DNA of 64,000 nucleotides from CAZHFW01 sp964531675 (lineage in GTDB: Bacteria; Planctomycetota; Phycisphaerae; Phycisphaerales; UBA1924). Below are positions 1-7,978 of the stretch, piece after piece. A program made the position numbers and the translations under genes. Numbering within the stretch: position 1 is the first letter of the stretch; each line of letters begins with the position of its first letter. A model generated the notes under the pieces. It made no database searches and was not told where the DNA came from. It was given only the letters and a program-made list of their open reading frames with translations. The stretch lies in NCBI GenBank assembly GCA_964531675.1, contig CAZHFW010000004.1, forward strand, positions 1-64,000, read 5' to 3'.

Positions 1-169
1 GCAGGTCCACGTCGAGGTTCTTGAGCACGTTGGCGCCGACGCCGGAGCCTTCCTTCACGAGGCCGAGCAGAATGTGCTCGGTCCCGATGTATTCGTGGTT
101 GAGGCGCTGGGCCTCCTGATTGGCCAGGGCCATGACCTTGCGGGCGCGATCGGTGAAACGCTCGAACAT
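1..169 (-). CDS. clpC: ClpC-type AAA+ unfoldase, N-terminal fragment
   Basis: Only the first 56 codons are in the window; the gene runs off the left edge. The visible part reads as the Clp N-domain: it starts MFERFTDRARKVMALANQEA and continues with the EYIGTEHILLGLVKEG motif that is nearly invariant in ClpC. ClpC unfolds protein substrates and feeds them to the ClpP protease in the cytoplasm. The ATG at 169-167 follows GGAAGGA on the minus strand, a good ribosome-binding site. The family is clear; ClpC versus another Clp N-domain protein is judged from the N-terminus alone. Confidence 0.9.
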   Translation of the reverse strand, partial: MFERFTDRARKVMALANQEAQRLNHEYIGTEHILLGLVKEGSGVGANVLKNLDVDL

Positions 170-697
170 GTTCGTCCTTCCTGAAGACCCCTTGCGGGGC
201 CCCCGTCCTCGAGTTCCAGCTCGCCCTCCCGGGCTCCCCTTCACTCATTCCCACCAGCCCGGCCTTCCAGGCTCACTCCCACCACCCATTCATTCGTCGC
301 CGGGATGCGTCGCGTTGCACGCAGCACATCATCAATAGACGGCCCAAGCCCCTGTAGTTCGACCTTCCAAGCCCCCAATCACCCCCGAGCTTGGTCTTCA
401 CCACGCTCTAAGTGCTTGCAAGACAGACACTCACACTCCCAAGGCCCGCCCGGATACAGCCTGTGCTGCAATCCAGGGCCCGCCCGAAGAGCGCAGACGC
501 CTGCATCAGGTATCGGCATCAATCGGCGTGCCGGTTGGCGAAAGTGGCCCAGGAACTCCCAAGGCCGCTTGTTTGGGCAATGTCAGTGCCGGGGATGACC
601 CGAGCAGGGCGGCTGCTGCCGGATTGGCAGGGGTGAAGCACGACACCGCTCACATTGATTAGCCGCACTGTGCCCTTGGCATCCATCCCGACGGGAA
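170..697. other. Intergenic region upstream of clpC, no gene recognised
   Basis: This 528-base gap lies between the clpC start and the end of the lipoprotein gene at 698. Short open frames exist on the plus strand, but their translations are Pro/Arg/Ser-rich without motifs or ribosome-binding sites, as expected for GC-rich noncoding DNA. It must hold the clpC promoter. I see no convincing RNA gene or repeat. Confidence 0.5.
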
Positions 698-1906
698 CTA
701 CCGCACCGACCCATCGGCCACGATCTGGATCGGCAGCGTGTACTCCGCCTGCGTGCCGCCCGCGGCCACGTCGCGCACCGTGATCTTCAGCTCGTACTTT
801 CCCACGCCCAGCGTCGCGGGGAGTTCGACTTCTTCGATCAGATAGAAGTCCCGCCGCCGGTTCAGGCTGGTTTCGCGCACGCTCGTGGGCTTGCGGTGCC
901 AGGCGAGCATGCCATTGACGTAGAGGCCCAGCTCGCGCGAGAGTTCAACAGTCCAAGTCGTCTGGCCGTTCTTCCCCGGGTCCTGGCGATTGGCGAAGTC
1001 GTCGAGCTCGATGTACAGAATCGCGCGGGCCGCACGTCCGGCGATGAACGTGTTGGACGCGATGGGCTCGATCTGCCCATACCCGCTCACGCGCGTGCAC
1101 AGTGCTGCACGCGAGACGCGCACCGCCTTGGCGCCCGCGAGCCGGTCCGCCGCCGAGCGCAGCGACGCTTCGACCTTCGCGGGATCGATCGACGACTCGG
1201 AGCGCGAAAGCTCGGTCATCACGCCGCGGATCGCATCCAGCGACTTGCGATCTCCATCTGCCAGATTCGCTGCGAAAGGGCTGGACTTGACGTCCATTTC
1301 CGCCAGCGCGCCGGGGCGCACCGCTTCGAGGCCCGAGAGCGCCAGCGCATCGGCGAAAGGCGCCTTGCTCGACGCCGCCCGCTCGCGCAGCGCCGCCGCC
1401 AACTCATCGGAGAGCTTGGTGATCTTCTCGTCGGGCGTGGTCGCGATCTCGTTCTTCTTGGGCTTGGCGCCCGCGGGCACCACGGTCCCATCCGCCAGCA
1501 CGCGATCGCCTTGCTCGCGTCCCTTGGCCTGGGCCTTCTCGAGTTCCTTGTCCCGCGGCACGGAGGCTGCGCCGTTGGCGTCAGGCTCCGTCCCGCCAAG
1601 CGACGTGAGCGAGCTCGATGAGCCCTCCGCCGGCGGCGTCTTTTCCTTATTGAGGACGGTCTCCAGATCCACCGCGGACTTGGCCGCCAAGGCTTCGATG
1701 TCCGAGCGGGTCATGCTCGACTCGCCATTGGCCATGGGGAGCGGGCCGTCTTTGCCTGAGGAGAGCGCGGTCAGCCCGGCGTTCACCTCGTTGCCCGAGG
1801 CCTTCTTCCCGCCGTTGCCCTCGCATCCGAGGAGCCCGAGGCCCAGCGTGGCCCCCGCCAGGCCCACCCACCACGAGGCCCGACGCTGCAAACTGCCCAT
1901 CTTCAT
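698..1906 (-). CDS. Putative secreted lipoprotein, function unknown
   Basis: A 402-residue protein that I do not recognise. The N-terminus (MKMGSLQRRASWWVGLAG...) is a lipoprotein signal peptide ending in a lipobox LGLLGC, so it is probably membrane-anchored outside the cytoplasm. Residues ~25-180 are low-complexity, rich in Gly, Ser, Lys and Glu. The C-terminal ~200 residues look globular, with beta-rich stretches such as RAILYIELDDFANR and KYELKITVRDVAAGG that resemble an immunoglobulin-like fold. The start at 1906 is chosen over one 22 codons upstream because a GGAGG lies 5 bases before it and it puts the signal peptide at the N-terminus. It is transcribed away from ubiA. Confidence 0.7.
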   Translation of the reverse strand: MKMGSLQRRASWWVGLAGATLGLGLLGCEGNGGKKASGNEVNAGLTALSSGKDGPLPMANGESSMTRSDIEALAAKSAVDLETVLNKEKTPPAEGSSSSLTSLGGTEPDANGAASVPRDKELEKAQAKGREQGDRVLADGTVVPAGAKPKKNEIATTPDEKITKLSDELAAALRERAASSKAPFADALALSGLEAVRPGALAEMDVKSSPFAANLADGDRKSLDAIRGVMTELSRSESSIDPAKVEASLRSAADRLAGAKAVRVSRAALCTRVSGYGQIEPIASNTFIAGRAARAILYIELDDFANRQDPGKNGQTTWTVELSRELGLYVNGMLAWHRKPTSVRETSLNRRRDFYLIEEVELPATLGVGKYELKITVRDVAAGGTQAEYTLPIQIVADGSVR

Positions 1907-2028
1907 ACCTGCCTCCTGCGGTCGCGGCGCGCGCGACAATCCCGGCTCCGCCGGTCCTTCAACATCGACCACCCGGCAAATCCCCCTTGAAATCAGCCCT
2001 TTGGCGCGTGCCGCCTTATCCTTGGCCC

Positions 2029-2982
2029 ATGACCTCTCTTGCCGCCCCCCGGTGGGGCGACCTCAAGCTGGCGGCCCGCGACATCAAGCTGGCCCACTCG
2101 ATCTTCGCGCTGCCCTTTGCCATCCTGGCGTCCTTCCTGGCCCGCTCGCCTCTGGACACCTGGACCCAGTTCGGGCTCCAGCTCGGGCTGGTGGTCCTGT
2201 GCATGGTCGCGGCCCGCACGTGGGCGATGATGATCAACCGCATCGCGGACCGGCAGATCGACGCGCAGAACCCTCGGACCGCCCGCCGCGCCGTGGCGTC
2301 CGGCGCACTGAACCTGGCCCGAGGCCGTGCAATCGCGGGCCTGGCGGCGATCTTCTTCATCGCGGCATGCTCGCTCTTCTGGGTCTTCTTCAACAACGCC
2401 TGGCCCACGCTGCTGAGCGTCCCCGTCCTCGCGTTCATCGCGTCCTACTCGTACACCAAGCGGTTTACCGCGCTGTGCCACATCTGGCTCGGCGCATCGC
2501 TGGCCGCATCCCCGCTGGCCGCCGCGATCGCGATCGACCCCGGCGCGCTGGGCCTGCCGGTCGTTCCCTTCCAGGATTTCACCTTTGGCCCCCCCACTTC
2601 TCCCGCGATCTTCTTCCTTGCGGGCATGGTGCTGCCCTGGGTCGCGGGCTTCGACATCATCTACGCGCTGCAGGACATTGATTTTGATCGATCCAACAAA
2701 CTCCACTCGATCCCCGCAGCACTGGGCCAGCGCGGCGCGCTGTGGGTGAGCCGGGCGCTGCACGTGCTCGCCTTCACGATGCTGCTCCTGGCCCGGAGCA
2801 AGGACCCACGTTTCGGGCTCCTCTTCACGGTCGCCCTGGTGCCGGTCGGGGCGCTGCTCGTGCTCGAACACGTGATCCTGGCCCGCAAGGGTCCCGCCGG
2901 CCTGAACATGGCCTTCTTCACGATCAACGGCATCGTGAGCTGCCTGCTCGGGGCCGCGGGATGCCTCGACACGATCCTGTAA
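2029..2982 (+). CDS. ubiA: UbiA-family polyprenyltransferase (4-hydroxybenzoate type; MqnP/UbiA-like)
   Basis: A 317-residue integral membrane prenyltransferase. The first Asp-rich motif reads NRIADRQIDAQNPRTARR and the second DIIYALQDIDFDRSNKLHSIP; both are diagnostic for UbiA enzymes, which attach a polyprenyl chain to an aromatic acceptor. About eight hydrophobic segments are visible. The family prenylates 4-hydroxybenzoate in ubiquinone synthesis or a naphthoate in the futalosine menaquinone route (MqnP); planctomycetes often use menaquinone, so MqnP is plausible, but no mqn gene is nearby to decide. The ATG at 2029 is preferred over one 14 codons upstream: TATCCT ends exactly 6 bases before it and no Shine-Dalgarno is present, suggesting a leaderless mRNA. 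Confidence 0.88.
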   Translation: MTSLAAPRWGDLKLAARDIKLAHSIFALPFAILASFLARSPLDTWTQFGLQLGLVVLCMVAARTWAMMINRIADRQIDAQNPRTARRAVASGALNLARGRAIAGLAAIFFIAACSLFWVFFNNAWPTLLSVPVLAFIASYSYTKRFTALCHIWLGASLAASPLAAAIAIDPGALGLPVVPFQDFTFGPPTSPAIFFLAGMVLPWVAGFDIIYALQDIDFDRSNKLHSIPAALGQRGALWVSRALHVLAFTMLLLARSKDPRFGLLFTVALVPVGALLVLEHVILARKGPAGLNMAFFTINGIVSCLLGAAGCLDTIL

Positions 2983-3282
2983 CCCGATGCTCCGGCTCGA
3001 TTTGCGCCCACGCCGGCCCAATTCCGGAGAATCTGATCCCCTTTACTTGATTTCTGGATAGTCTTATCCCATAATGGGCTGTCGGAGGATTCTGTCTCCG
3101 GCCTCAACTTTGCCCCCGGAAGGGCGGCGAGTGCCCGTTAGGTGCCTCGCCGCCTCTTTTTGCGCCCGTTTCGGAGCACGGCAAAAGCCCCTGGCGGCCC
3201 CCAAACTGGGCCTTCTTCGAAGCTTTCAGTCTTTTCTGAAACATCGGTGGACAGCCCGCCGGCCCGTCGCCATACTTTCGGC
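2983..3282. other. Intergenic region with two promoter-like elements upstream of the GbsR-like gene
   Basis: A 300-base gap. It contains TTGATT-17-CATAAT at 3047-3075, whose -10 is overlapped by the 11-base palindrome CCCATAATGGG (3068-3078), and TGGACA-17-CATACT at 3248-3276 just before the proposed GTG start. Part of it (from 3142) could be translated if the upstream GTG is used, but that stretch looks noncoding. Confidence 0.5.
3047..3078 (+). promoter_or_regulatory. Predicted sigma70-type promoter with overlapping palindrome
   Basis: TTGATT (3047-3052) and CATAAT (3070-3075) are separated by exactly 17 bases, matching 4/6 and 5/6 of consensus. CCCATAATGGG at 3068-3078 is a perfect inverted repeat covering the -10 box, placed as a repressor operator would be. 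The regulator encoded just downstream may bind it (inference). Confidence 0.5.
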
Positions 3283-3897
3283 GTGCCCGGCAAGTCCACG
3301 CCATCCCCATCCACCGGCCTGACGCAGGCCCAGGACCGCTTCGTGGCGGCGTGGGGCAACATGGGCTCGGCCTGGGGCATCTCGCGCACCATGGCCGAAG
3401 TGCACGCACTGCTCTTCATCGTCGGCGAGCCGATGTGCACCGACGACATCATGGCACGCCTGCAGATCTCCCGCGGCAATGCCTCCATGTCGCTTCGCGC
3501 ACTCCTGGACTGGGGCATCGTGTCGCGCACCTTCAAGAAGGGCGACCGCAAGGAGTACTTCCAGGCCGAGCAGGACGTGTGGGCGATGTTCCGCGCCATC
3601 GTGCGCGAACGCATGAAGCGCGAGGTCGATCCGCTCCTGGCCACGCTGCACGAGATCCGCGACGACCAGGCGCTCAAGACTCCCACGGGCACGGACGCGG
3701 TGCAGACCGCCAAGCGCGTCGACCAGCTCCTGGATTTCTTCCAGACCGCCGAGACGGTCTCGCAGCGCTTCATCAGCCCCGCTGGGCGCGGATTGCAGGT
3801 TGCAGCCAGCATCCTCAAGCGTCTTCCCGGCGCGCGAGGCGAGCAGACCTCCCCCAATTCTCCCACATCCCCCGACGCGCCGGAGGATGCCGCGTGA
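3283..3897 (+). CDS. GbsR/MarR-family transcriptional regulator
   Basis: A 204-residue cytoplasmic DNA-binding protein. The segment after LTQAQDRFVAAWGNMGSAWG matches the GbsR subfamily of MarR regulators, with a winged helix in MCTDDIMARLQISRGNASMS (recognition helix) and the wing RTFKKGDRKEYFQ. A helical C-terminal dimerisation region follows. GbsR members repress osmoprotectant uptake or synthesis genes; the ligand here is unknown. I place the start at GTG 3283, six bases after a CATACT -10-like box (-35 TGGACA, 17-base spacer), implying a leaderless transcript; an alternative GTG at 3142 adds 47 non-conserved residues. Its stop overlaps the next gene by four bases (GTGA), so the two are co-transcribed. 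Confidence 0.8.
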   Translation: MPGKSTPSPSTGLTQAQDRFVAAWGNMGSAWGISRTMAEVHALLFIVGEPMCTDDIMARLQISRGNASMSLRALLDWGIVSRTFKKGDRKEYFQAEQDVWAMFRAIVRERMKREVDPLLATLHEIRDDQALKTPTGTDAVQTAKRVDQLLDFFQTAETVSQRFISPAGRGLQVAASILKRLPGARGEQTSPNSPTSPDAPEDAA

Positions 3898-4388
3898 GCA
3901 GCCTGGAGCGCCGCCCCGCCCATCTCCGCGTCACGCGCCCGATCGCGCTCCAGCTCGAGCCGAGCCCGCGCGCATGGCGCGCGGTCTCCATCCGTTGGAA
4001 GATCGGCGCCGACGCCCTGCGCACGACGCGCCCGGACCTGGCGGGCGCGGTGCTCTCCGGGCCGACCCCCGCTCCGGATCAGGAACTCACGCTCCAGCTC
4101 CGCATCGACCTGGAAGCGACCCCGACGCTGCGCGCCGAACTCATCGGCCCCGCGTCCTCGACCAGCGTGCCGCTCCCCGCGGGAACGCAGGTCCACGTCG
4201 AGCACGACGACGAGCTTTCGCTCCTGCACATCGACGCGATCTCGGAACGCAGTGCGGTGCTCCGCGCCACCATCAGGCTCGAAGAAGCCGGCGTCAGGCT
4301 GCTCTATTGCCGCACGAGCCTGATCGACGCGCTCTTGCTCCCCGGCGGGCGCTACGAGCCCGATCAGGCCGAGGGCCACGATCGCTGA
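3894..4388 (+). CDS. Conserved-looking protein of unknown function, translationally coupled to GbsR-like gene
   Basis: A 164-residue protein that I do not recognise. It has no signal peptide or membrane segment; the composition is Arg/Leu-rich with alternating strands such as ELTLQLRIDLEATPTLRAEL. The GTG start at 3894 overlaps the regulator stop as GTGA and has a GGAGG seven bases upstream inside the regulator gene, so translational coupling is likely. The coupling suggests a shared role with the regulator, for example as ligand sensor or antagonist, but nothing in the sequence proves that. Confidence 0.6.
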   Translation: MSSLERRPAHLRVTRPIALQLEPSPRAWRAVSIRWKIGADALRTTRPDLAGAVLSGPTPAPDQELTLQLRIDLEATPTLRAELIGPASSTSVPLPAGTQVHVEHDDELSLLHIDAISERSAVLRATIRLEEAGVRLLYCRTSLIDALLLPGGRYEPDQAEGHDR

Positions 4389-4423
4389 TCAATCACGTGT
4401 GCGCTCGGCCCCGACGCGTTGGA

Positions 4424-5593
4424 TCAGCGTCCCGCGGTTCGGATCCGCATCACATAGAAGCCGCCCTTGGGCATGGGCTCGCTCGTGAACCAGGGCGTGC
4501 GATGGATCTGCGCCGTCGTGAAGTAGAGCTCGTCGGCAAGCCCGTTCTTGCTGGTCGCCCGGATCGCAAAGCTGTCGGGCCAGGCGATGCGTGGATCACG
4601 CGCGAACAGCTCGATCGCGCCGTCGGGACGCCGCACCACAATCGCGTTCTGCTCGACGGCGCTGAGGTACAGGTTGCCGACGCGGTCCATCTCCATGCCG
4701 TCGGTCACGACGGTCGGGCCCAGGTTCTCGACCAGCTGGGCGAGTCGCTCGGGCCTGCCGTCGGTCCCGCGGATCCACGCGGTGGGCGCGCGGTAGAGCG
4801 TGCGTCCCGTGAGGGCCTGCCAGTAGAGATAGTCCCCGGAAGGCGAGAGCGCGATGCCGTCGCTCTGGATCATCGGGGGCTTGCCCGCGTTTGGCCCTCC
4901 CACGAACGCCAGTGGTTTGCCGTCGCAGACGATGCGCGTGTCTTCGGACTTGGTGCGCTTGTCGCCTGTGAGCACGCGGCGTGAGACCCCGGACTTGAGA
5001 TCCACGACCACGATGCCGCCGAGCCCCGAGTCGGTGATATATGCGGTGTTCGTGCGCAGGTCGAAGCGGACGTCGTTGAGATAGCTCTGCTCGGGCGCCG
5101 CCGCCTTGTCGAACGCGATCACGCGCACGACGCCGTCGCTTGCCGGATTGATCTGCACGAGCTTGGGTGCGCCCTCGATCACGCCCGCGAGCATGGGCGA
5201 TCCCGGATCAAGCACCCACAGCATGCCCGACGCGTCGACCGTGACGCTCTGCACGCACACGAACTTCGACGCGAGCGTCGCCTTGGCGTCCGGAGCGCCG
5301 GGCGTCCACGAGTTCCAGCGTTCGTCGGGATAAGGCTTGAACTTGCCCTCGACGACCTCCATCACGCTGGTCATCGGCCCGTCGGTGTGCCAGCGCGGCG
5401 TGTTGACGAAGACGCGCCCGTTCGGCGTGACCGCGACGCCCGTGATCTGCGTCTGGCTCTCGGCGATCACTTCGATGCGTGCGCCCGAGATGGCGGCGCC
5501 GCCCGTCGTGGAGCAGCCTGCCAGCAGGCCCGCGCCCGACAACACCAGGGCGGCGCCCGAGAGCACACGCCGCACGATCGCTCCGGTCGTCAT
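4424..5593 (-). CDS. Yellow/major-royal-jelly-protein-like beta-propeller lipoprotein
   Basis: A 389-residue exported protein. A lipoprotein signal peptide ends in LLAGC at about residue 27. The rest matches the MRJP/yellow family (PF03022) in its landmarks: GRVFVNTPRWHTDGPMTSVM near the start, LWVLDPGSP, SYLNDVRFDLRTNTAYITDS, and a late DGIALSPSGDYLYWQALTG. This fold is a six-bladed propeller related to SMP-30/gluconolactonase. Insect members bind small amines or act in melanin synthesis; bacterial members are mostly uncharacterised, so the substrate is unknown. The start at 5593 has AAAGGA about ten bases upstream. It lies between unrelated genes. Confidence 0.82.
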   Translation of the reverse strand: MTTGAIVRRVLSGAALVLSGAGLLAGCSTTGGAAISGARIEVIAESQTQITGVAVTPNGRVFVNTPRWHTDGPMTSVMEVVEGKFKPYPDERWNSWTPGAPDAKATLASKFVCVQSVTVDASGMLWVLDPGSPMLAGVIEGAPKLVQINPASDGVVRVIAFDKAAAPEQSYLNDVRFDLRTNTAYITDSGLGGIVVVDLKSGVSRRVLTGDKRTKSEDTRIVCDGKPLAFVGGPNAGKPPMIQSDGIALSPSGDYLYWQALTGRTLYRAPTAWIRGTDGRPERLAQLVENLGPTVVTDGMEMDRVGNLYLSAVEQNAIVVRRPDGAIELFARDPRIAWPDSFAIRATSKNGLADELYFTTAQIHRTPWFTSEPMPKGGFYVMRIRTAGR

Positions 5594-5642
5594 TGACGCG
5601 TTCCTTTCTCTTCCAGCGTCCGAGCGTTCCGCCGGGCGCGGT

Positions 5643-5981
5643 TCACAGCTGGCGCACCTTGTTCAGTGTGCGCGTGGCGCGCGATTGGAGCTCGCGGAGC
5701 CCCCCGGCCCGGAGCCACTGATCGAACAGATAGCGCGCCGCTGCATCGCTGGCCTTGACCGTGAGCACACCCCGGACATGGGAGACCGGCGCGACCTTGA
5801 CGCGCAAGAGCTCGGGGATGACCTCGGCCCAGGCGACCCCGATGGCGTCGGAGGCTTTCTGGGCGCGGACAGCATCGGCCTTCACCCGCGCCAGGTCCGG
5901 CGCGAGCGAGAGGTCACGGGCCGGCCGGTTGCGGAACCGCCGGAGCTGCTCGATCTGACGCTGTGGATCGGAGCGGCGCAC
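5643..5981 (-). CDS. dciA: DciA-like protein (DUF721), predicted replicative helicase loader
   Basis: A 112-residue basic protein. The core AWAEVIPELLRVKVAPVSHV, followed by a LTVKASDAAARYLFDQW segment and a basic C-terminus, is the DUF721 pattern. DciA-type DUF721 proteins load the replicative helicase DnaB in bacteria lacking DnaC/DnaI. The N-terminal Arg/Gln-rich helix is typical. The start is GTG 5981, with TACACT ending exactly 6 bases upstream and no Shine-Dalgarno, so the mRNA may be leaderless. The position, close to parB and parS, fits a replication-linked neighbourhood. Confidence 0.72.
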   Translation of the reverse strand: MRRSDPQRQIEQLRRFRNRPARDLSLAPDLARVKADAVRAQKASDAIGVAWAEVIPELLRVKVAPVSHVRGVLTVKASDAAARYLFDQWLRAGGLRELQSRATRTLNKVRQL

Positions 5982-6065
5982 GGGAGAAGTGTACCCGACG
6001 CGGTCGCGGGCTCCCCGGCGTCGGGGAACCCGCTGATCAAAAGCGTCCCGAAGAAGATCGGAGGC

Positions 6066-6470
6066 TCACGCCGCGGTGTACTGGCCGCGCGAAACCTTCT
6101 TGAACTTCTTGGACCGGATCAGGCACTGATTCACGATCGTGCGGAAGTTCTCGGCGGACGTGCGGTAGCCGGCCTTCTGCACCTCGATCGAGGCCTCGGT
6201 GACCGACATCGTCTTGCCCTTGAGCATGCGCGCCAGCGCTTCCTCGAGGTTCGTGTCGTTCTTCGGCCGCTTGCGGACGCCGACGGCGCCGGTCACGCTC
6301 AGCGTGCCGCCGGACGAGCGGATCAGCGTGTCGAGCTCCGCCAGCTTGGCGATGAGCTTCTCGCGCCGCTTGGCCAGCGCACTCACGCTGCGCGAACGAC
6401 GCCGAAGTTCGGCTTGCAATACGGCAATGGGCAGACCACTCAGGCCGCCGCTTCCACTCTTGCGTGCCAT
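6066..6470 (-). CDS. Small coiled-coil plus winged-helix protein, possible nucleoid-associated protein
   Basis: A 134-residue protein. Residues ~12-50 form a basic helical segment (LQAELRRRSRSVSALAKRRE) likely to dimerise as a coiled coil. Residues ~75-134 look like a small winged helix: LEEALARML, MSVTEASIEVQKAGYRTSAE, NFRTIVNQCLIRSKKFKKVS and a terminal GQYTAA. This resembles HARE-HTH-like domains in planctomycete proteins, but I cannot name the family. The start at 6470 is preceded by AAAAGGGG; an in-frame upstream ATG adds 19 unlikely residues. A role as a regulator or DNA-packaging protein is inferred from charge and domains only. Confidence 0.68.
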   Translation of the reverse strand: MARKSGSGGLSGLPIAVLQAELRRRSRSVSALAKRREKLIAKLAELDTLIRSSGGTLSVTGAVGVRKRPKNDTNLEEALARMLKGKTMSVTEASIEVQKAGYRTSAENFRTIVNQCLIRSKKFKKVSRGQYTAA

Positions 6471-6745
6471 CAGAATTCCCCTTTTCTTCTCACAGGTCGC
6501 CAGCGCTCTCGCTGCGTCACAACACAATGTTGCGGCACAGTATGAGCGCCAAGCGATTCGGGCCCGCCGTTCCCCAATGGCTCAGGAGGCGGCGCTTCCG
6601 ACCCCCGATGTTATGGTCGTGCGCACAATCGTGCAAGAAAGCCGGTTCTTGGCTCAATATTGCGCAGATCGCCGCATGGTGTGGCGTCTGTGCCACAGCT
6701 TTGCGCAGTACACGAGACTGTACCATGCCCGGGATTGCCCGGGCC

Positions 6746-7882
6746 TCAACTTTCTCGGAATCCAATTCTGGACATCAATCCGTCAAAGTGGTCGAGCCCG
6801 TAGAACTCGATCACTAGTTTGCCCCGGGTTCCCTTGCTGTTGGTTCGCAACTGAATCTTGGTCCCGAGGAACTCGCCAAGCCTCTTTTCCAGGTCACGGA
6901 CGCCCGCGGAGGCGGTCGTTTCGGGCTTGCTGGCCGAAGGCGTCCCGACGTCCGCTTCGCCGGTGCGGGCCTCGAGCTGTCGAACCGACCAGCCCTGCTC
7001 GGCCGCGAGCTTGGCCAGCGCCAGGCGTTTGGCGCCGGCGGGCATCGCCAGCAGCGCCTTGCCATGGCCGGCGCTCAACGTCGAGAGGGCGATCATCTCC
7101 TGAATCTCGGATTCGAGCTCGGTGAGTCGGATCAGATTGGCGACGCTGGAGCGGTCGATGCCCACGCGCTCGCCGATCTGTGCGTGCGTGAGGCCGAAGC
7201 GATCGGAGAGTGCGCGGAAGGCCTCGGCGCGTTCGATCGGATTGAGGTCCGTGCGCTGCACGTTCTCGACCACCGCCCACTCCGCTGCGTCCTGATCGCT
7301 CAGATCACGCACGATCGCGGGAATGCTTGAAAGCCCGGCCTGCGATGCGGCCCGCCAGCGTCGCTCGCCCGCGACCAGCTCAAATCGCCCGCCCGCCGCG
7401 GGACGCACGACCACGGGCTGCATGAGCCCGGCACGACGGATCGACTCGCTCAGCGAGCGGATCTGCTCCACATCAAATACACGGCGCGGCTGATATCGAT
7501 TGGGATCGATGGAAGAGACCGGCACATAGCGCAGCCCCCCCACCGCTTCCGGCGTCGGACGCGCCGCCGCATGCACCACGCCGATCGAACCAGACATCGA
7601 GGCGGGCGCCGCCGCTCCCGGCGCGACCGCCGGCGCGGGCCTGGCTACGGGCAACGCCTGCGCCGGCCCGGCAGATGTGATCGCGGGGACCACCACGGCC
7701 GGCGCAGCCGGCGTCACGGCAGCGACCGCAGCGGACGCCTCTGGGCCGGGCGAAGCCTGAGTATTTATGTTTGTATTTTGTTCGTACCGAGGCGTAACCT
7801 CAACGGGCACCTCGATTTGCATCAAGCTGCTCAGTCCGCGTCCGAGCTTCCTTGGCTTAGGGGCATCCGCTTTCCCGCTCAT
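6746..7882 (-). CDS. parB: ParB chromosome-partitioning CTPase/DNA-binding protein
   Basis: A 378-residue ParB. After a basic N-terminus (RKLGRGLSSLM, the usual ParA-contacting segment) comes an Ala/Pro-rich linker at ~40-110. The ParB/sulfiredoxin CTP-binding domain starts at ~118, with the GERRWRAAS motif at 172-180 and ENVQRTDLNPIERA at 206-219. The helix-turn-helix (THAQIGERVGIDRSSVANLI) spans ~232-251, and a C-terminal dimerisation segment ends the protein. ParB loads on parS, spreads as a CTP-dependent clamp and segregates origins with ParA. The ATG at 7882 has GGAGG six bases upstream. No parA is adjacent, unlike most parAB operons. Four parS-like sites lie 0.35-1.45 kb beyond its start. 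Confidence 0.95.
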   Translation of the reverse strand: MSGKADAPKPRKLGRGLSSLMQIEVPVEVTPRYEQNTNINTQASPGPEASAAVAAVTPAAPAVVVPAITSAGPAQALPVARPAPAVAPGAAAPASMSGSIGVVHAAARPTPEAVGGLRYVPVSSIDPNRYQPRRVFDVEQIRSLSESIRRAGLMQPVVVRPAAGGRFELVAGERRWRAASQAGLSSIPAIVRDLSDQDAAEWAVVENVQRTDLNPIERAEAFRALSDRFGLTHAQIGERVGIDRSSVANLIRLTELESEIQEMIALSTLSAGHGKALLAMPAGAKRLALAKLAAEQGWSVRQLEARTGEADVGTPSASKPETTASAGVRDLEKRLGEFLGTKIQLRTNSKGTRGKLVIEFYGLDHFDGLMSRIGFRES

Positions 7883-7978
7883 TCCAAACCTCCGTGCGCC
7901 GCCGCCGTGATTTCTGGCGCGCCACACGATACAACATCAACCCCCCACTCGCCCACTTTCCGCGCGCTGATCCACACC

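Noticed and set aside
990..2681. Long plus-strand open frame across the lipoprotein and ubiA genes
   Set aside because: Its translation is Ala/Arg/Pro/Ser-rich without motifs, and the opposite strand and other frame carry clear genes with ribosome-binding sites.
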